Of a stretch of 64,000 nt of DNA, positions 59,667 to 64,000 are shown in pieces. Under the pieces are notes generated by a model. It was given only the letters and a program-made list of their open reading frames with translations, did not search any database and was not told the DNA's origin. The stretch lies in the NCBI RefSeq assembly GCF_963678635.1, contig NC_087063.1, positions 1,280,287-1,344,286 of the forward strand, given 5' to 3'. Positions within the stretch are counted from its first letter, which is position 1. Each line of letters starts with the position of its first letter. The stretch is from Symsagittifera roscoffensis. Its lineage: Eukaryota > Xenacoelomorpha > Acoela > Convolutidae. Made by a program: the position numbers and the translations under genes.

Positions 59667-60809
59667 CCCATGCGATAACCAAGGGTATTGCAATCGGGTA
59701 CTAGACTTTTTTCCCCTGTATATAGCTTTTCACAGAATGGTCATAATTAAGAATAGTACATTTAACTTCAGCTCATAATAAGTTCAAATTTTTTTGCGTC
59801 TCTGGCACTTTTGGTCTGTAGGTAGCGAATACGCTTGGGACTGAAAAAGATCTTGGGTTTGAATCTGACAGCACCCTGTTTTTTTTTTTTCAAACGAAAA
59901 ATTTTCCGTTTCAAAAAAGTTAACGGCTTATTATTTGTCTGCTTATTATTTGTCTGCTTATGTTTTGTCGGCTTAGTTGCCACATCTTAGAATTATATAT
60001 ATTCTAATATTATGTATGCAAACATTAGTTGCTTGATGTGTTTTTGTTTACTTCTGCTGTTTGTAATTTTGTTGGTATATTTTCTTTTTTTTTTCGCTGA
60101 AAAACTTTTTTTGCTCGAATGATTCCAGTTTATTTTTTATCGGCTCAGTGGCCTAATTTTGATTCGTTTCAAGAGAAGCAAGTGTTCATGCTCTTCTTTG
60201 GATCGAACATAATGCTTAAAAAACCTGATAGATTTTATAGTTTTTCATGACAACAATTTTTTCGGCTTGGTTTTTTCGTTTCCTTTTTTTTGTGCTTGAT
60301 AGGTTTCGGCCTAGATTAAAGCGGCGTTATGGCCTCACATTGCGTCTTTCGACGAGCGAAAAAAGTTTTTATGTTTGTGAGTTTGAAGGTGAGGGGGACT
60401 AAATAACTTTTTATTAGTCTTAATTTCTATGATTTCTTTTTCGATTTTTTTTTACTTCATACGTAATGTTCTGTAGTCTATTGGCTTAGTGGACTCATAT
60501 CGTATCATTTGACGAGCGACCAAAGTTTCGTGTTTGTTTGTTCTCACGGTTTTGGGGACTTAGTAATTTTTTAACTCTCTTAAATTTTTTTTTTTTCGTC
60601 TTAAAGGTTTTATCGATTTTGTTAACGCTTGGTAATTTTTCGGCTTCGTTATCGCTCGCTAATTCCACATTCCGTTGTTTTGGCATGTTTTTGCTTCAAA
60701 ATTAGCCTTTTTCAATTTGATAGATCTAGCTTTTTGACATTTTTGATTTTTTTTTGACTTTCTTGTTTTATATCGAAAGTGGTGCGAAGCTAGCTTCGCC
60801 TTTGTGTTA
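59667..60809 (+). repeat. Complete-looking copy of the hairpin-ended repeat, 1.1 kb
   Basis: It starts CCCATGCGATAACCAAGGG..ATTGCAATCGGGTACTAGAC and ends in the perfect palindrome GCGAAGCTAGCTTCGC (60784-60799) plus CTTTGTGTTA. Internal blocks: B-box-like TTGGGTTTGAATCTGAC (~59855), a poly-T tract, a duplicated GTCTGCTTATTATTT, and TTTTGTCGGCTTAG. No coding capacity is seen. Class uncertain: a tRNA-derived SINE-like element or a non-autonomous DNA element. Confidence 0.6.
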
Positions 60810-60871
60810 TTTTACCAGAAACAGTATGGCTTTTGAATCGTCACATTACTTGAGGAGTTAAAATGAACCTG

Positions 60872-60955
60872 AGCGGCCGTGGCCGAGTGGGGTAAGGCAA
60901 ATGTCTCTCAACAAGAAGATCGTGCGTTCGCAACCAACTTCGGTCACGGTTAGAG
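60872..60955 (+). repeat. tRNA(Leu/Ser)-like SINE head
   Basis: GCGGCCGTGGCCGAGTGG gives a strong A box and GCGTTCGCAACC a B box, but the arms do not fold as a complete tRNA. A non-tRNA body follows (GGGACCGGCTACGGCGAAATGG). Confidence 0.5.
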
Positions 60956-61451
60956 GGGTCCTAGTGTCAACCTCAAGGCGGGACCGGCTACGGCGAAATG
61001 GATGACATCCCCCTTCCCCTTCAGATGGTTCTGCTGTGACACATAAATATTTTTCAAGGCTAATTATTTTACATGATTATTTTACTTGATTAGAAAAAAA
61101 AACAAATCAAGATTGTCATTGTATTTTTAAGACACAAGAATGACCACGTTGTTATTATATAAATGAGTTAGCGAGCGTTGTTTTATATCAATAATTCGCA
61201 TATTTTTTCTATTTTTTTAAATCAAAATTGACTGCTAATTTGGTGACAATTTCACTGCATAGCCTTGGCAATTTAATGACCCCCGTTTCCTCAGCTTCAT
61301 TGGTGGCTTGTGTTTGGCTGAGGGGTCGTAAGAACCACTAGCTCCAAGTCGGCGGTTCGTTTCCAGCACATCAAAACTTTATTGTGTCAAGGTCCTTACC
61401 TATTCCTTTTCACTTTTTTGAGCTAATTTTTGCGGTTTTCTCGCATGTGTT

Positions 61452-61480
61452 TGCGAAGTGCAGCTTCGCATATGTGCTGA
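61452..61480 (+). repeat. Hairpin end of dispersed repeat, variant
   Basis: TGCGAAGTGCAGCTTCGCA followed by TATGTGCTGA. A tRNA-like stretch with GGCGGTTCGTTTCCAGC lies about 100 bases upstream, as in the other copies. Confidence 0.5.
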
Positions 61481-61890
61481 TATCTTTATTCAGTTTTGGA
61501 CAGCGCTTGCGTACAACCGCCCGGCTCAGCACAATTTGCTGCCTGCATTTTTCAAGAAAGCATCAAAAAGAAACTACAGTTGCTGTAGAGCATCGCTAGG
61601 AACAGTTTTTGCCGCTCAGCGGTCAATCAATTTAATTAAAAGCAGTTATCTAGTCATATACAACCAATTTCTGCGAGCTGCTAATAGTTGAAAAAATCTG
61701 TTCAATGCCATGCGAAGTTTTTTTTCCACTAAATTTCACTGCTGCATTAATGCTTTGTTTTTTTTTTGCTGAACTAATCTGAAACACGAAATTGTTCTCC
61801 AGTTATTCAAAAATTATCGAAAAAAAATTTCATTCTTGATTTAGATTTTTTCAAAATATTGTCAGTTTTCAAATTTGATTCAAAATAATT

Positions 61891-62010
61891 ATCCTTGCGA
61901 TGAGCAAGAGTATCGCAATCGGGTACTAGACTTTGTTCCTGTAAATACTTTTTTTCAAAAAATGGTCGATATTTTAGGAACTGTACATTTCAAGGCATGC
62001 TCAATTTCGT
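61891..62010 (+). repeat. 5' end of the dispersed repeat family, partial
   Basis: ATCCTTGCGATGAGCAAGAG..ATCGCAATCGGGTACTAGAC matches the starts at 53806 and 59667; the rest is lost. Confidence 0.55.
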
Positions 62011-62321
62011 AATAAGTCGAATAAAACTACCTTTATTTGGTTGGTAAATAGGTGTAATCCATTTTGAGCAGTAACACTTTTTAAAATTAAATAATAATTT
62101 TTTCAAATATCAATTATATAACGATGATTGTATAATGATTATATTTTTTTCTCACTTTTTTTTATCATTAAACGCTTTTGATCTGTGTTGTATTGGCTGA
62201 GTCATTTGTAATTTTGAGGGTAAAAAACTCCTGTTCGACAAAATCAGAAAATTTCAACGGTCTGAATTTGTAACTCAGTTTTCTCAGAAAAAATTGTCAC
62301 ATCTGCAAAAAATACTCGAAT

Positions 62322-62470
62322 CATGGGTCAAACAGGGTCGAACCATAAGTCGAACAGGGTCAAATCATGGGTCGACCGAGGTCAAACCATGGGTCGAACG
62401 GGGTTAAATCGTTGGTCGAAATGGGTCACTCATGAATTGCATAGGGTCGAATGATGAGCAGAATTAGAGA
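62322..62470 (+). repeat. GGGTCGAA minisatellite
   Basis: Imperfect ~24-bp units of the form ATCATGGGTCGAAC(A/G)GGGTCAA are repeated about six times. A related pair, ACATGGGTCGCGCAAAG, follows at about 62527-62564. Confidence 0.75.
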
Positions 62471-62989
62471 GAAACTGATTTTTGTCGGAAATTTTTTTTT
62501 GCTTGCAAGACTGTAAAAAGTTGCAACATGGGTCGCGCAAAGTCGCAACATGGGTCGCGCAAAGCTTAAGTAATGGAATTGTTGTCGGACTTTTTGCTTG
62601 CAGAGATTTTTGTATATTTTAAAAAAGAACTCAACTAGCTTATGTTTTCAAATTCTCATTCTTTTATTGTAAAAGAAAACAGCTGAACAAAAAACGGGAG
62701 ATCAGGTATATTCGATAGTCATAGTGAAATAAGAAAACTGAAAAACAGTTTTTGTAGAAAAACTACTTGAAAAACGGAAAAAAAAATTAAAAAAAAACTT
62801 CTACAATTTTTTTTCAACATTTCGCAGTTTTTTGAATTTTTGAAAACTTTGATTGCAAAAAGGCGCTAAAACACCCAAAGTACACTAAAGCAACTCATGT
62901 AAAACGTTTTTTTTACGTCAACCAATTTGATTTTCTGAGCTCTCTCAATTCAGTATAAAGACCCCATTTTAACCAAATTTTGTGCGCGG

Positions 62990-63118
62990 CAGGCAAAATT
63001 TTATAAAAACAGGCACTTTGCAAAATTAATGTCTCAAAATATTGCAAAGGGGGACCCCTGAGCGTGGGTGGAGAGGGGCGTTCGTTTTCGCCTCCTAAAT
63101 CCGCTGGCGGGCGTACCT
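62990..63118. mobile_element. Degraded second copy of the hAT-like MITE
   Basis: GTCTCAAAATATTGCAAAGGGGGACCC and CCTCCTAAATCCG correspond to the right half of the MITE at 63576-63792. No clean termini are left. It is followed by ACCTGATTTTGCGTGG, also present near 58293, another dispersed repeat. Confidence 0.45.
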
Positions 63119-63575
63119 GATTTTGCGTGGAAAACAAAAAGAAAAAAACTAAAACAGATGCTTGGAACAATAATCATCTTAGACTACTTCTGAAACTACA
63201 GTACAAAAAAATCAGCTGGGCTTCGCCGGTTTGCTGGAAAACATGGGGCCGTGAAGAGTGCAAATAAACGAAATAAACGCATGAAAGCTTTTTTTAATTT
63301 TGGCAACAATGATTAGAAAAAACCGCAACAGGGCTTGAGAGTTTTCTGACAATCCGTTTGAAGAGTATCCCAAAAGTTTATGGTAAGTTGAAGTCACCTC
63401 TTTTTGATAAACGCAGCTTCAAACATTTTTTAGTTAGTAGGGAATCAATCGTGTTTTGGCAAGCTCGCTGTATCAACGCTGAAAAAAATTTATAATCATA
63501 AAATGAAATTTGACTGGAGAATATAGCGATATAAAATTTTATTTTCGTTTTTCGAGCTAAATTTTGGTCGGAAAC

Positions 63576-63792
63576 CAGGGGGCGGATCTAGGGTTTTCTC
63601 GAGGGGGGCGGACTTTCAAAAAATTTTTCACAACTAGTATATATTGGCGCCAAAAGCGCCTTTAGAAAATTTTTGGGGTCCATCGCCAAAAATGGATATC
63701 TCAAAATAGTACAAAGGGGGGACCCTTTGGGTCGGCAGGGGGTCGAATCCCTGAGATGGGGGCTTCCCCCCCTCCCCCTAAATCCGTCCCTG
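63576..63792. mobile_element. hAT-type MITE, 217 bp, with 8-bp target duplication
   Basis: Termini CAGGGGGCGGATCTAGGG and, inverted, CAGGGACGGATTTAGGG are imperfect inverted repeats. TCGGAAAC flanks both sides (63568-63575 and 63793-63800), the 8-bp duplication expected of hAT transposons, whose ends often start CAGGG. There is no coding capacity. Confidence 0.85.
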
Positions 63793-64000
63793 TCGGAAAC
63801 CTAATATGTAATTTGCTATAGCAAAGAGACCCAGAAGATAGCCGAGACCGATTTTAAGCCTTCTCAAAAGGTCGTCATGTTAGTAGGAGGCGCCAAAAAA
63901 CTTCACTGCGTTCATGAAATTTTCACTTAAAGAAAATTGAAATGTTAAAGAGTATGTTCGTGGAGCGTTGCAGCTAATTAGTTCCGGATCTGAAGTCGAC

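Overview
This window is nuclear DNA of an animal. Intron-bearing, AT-rich genes for a mitochondrial succinyl-CoA ligase (SUCLA2-type), ribosomal protein eL41 and the nucleolar Pumilio protein PUM3 sit among LTR and non-LTR retrotransposons, tRNA-derived repeats and a hAT-type MITE. A LINE carrying a 2A peptide plus a PHD-like finger suggests an invertebrate, probably marine, but I cannot name the phylum from sequence alone.

Left half (1-35425): one nested block of three related Ty3/gypsy-class LTR retrotransposons. Element A (plus strand) enters from the left edge with pol and accessory-gene remnants. Its 3' LTR (from 4328) was invaded by two relatives in opposite orientation. Element B (4874-10460) is a short copy lacking gag and nearly all of pol. 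Element C (10676-35330) is a giant copy of 24,655 bp with two 937-bp LTRs. Pieces of the A LTR reappear at 10504-10675 and 35331-35425, so the three fragments form one interrupted LTR and host DNA resumes at 35426.

Element C, read on the minus strand: 5' LTR, possible primer-binding site, a 3-kb leader with many TCCGGA-containing repeats, gag-protease, an in-frame UGA, then pol (RT, RNase H, integrase and a C-terminal macro-domain-like module). A 400-bp spacer with a conserved 3' splice-site-like sequence follows. Next comes an accessory region of about 2,980 codons in one frame, cut only by UAG, UAG and UGA codons. Its first segment has a full SGNH/GDSL-hydrolase motif set, the second a possible degenerate relative, and the last two no recognisable family. 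The two UAG codons are both followed by GGA. This accessory polyprotein in the envelope position is the most unusual system here.

Right half (35426-64000), all genes on plus: SUCLA2 (six exons, 35795-42241) with an antisense, frameshifted LINE in intron 1; an eL41 coding exon (42765-42842); a 2A-bearing LINE preceded by five tandem monomers of about 325 bp (43385-48896); a second eL41 gene (exon 51767-51844); and PUM3 (five exons, 53008-59499). The remainder is introns and intergenic DNA rich in a hairpin-ended repeat family, tRNA-like modules, minisatellites and a hAT MITE with an 8-bp target duplication (63576-63792).
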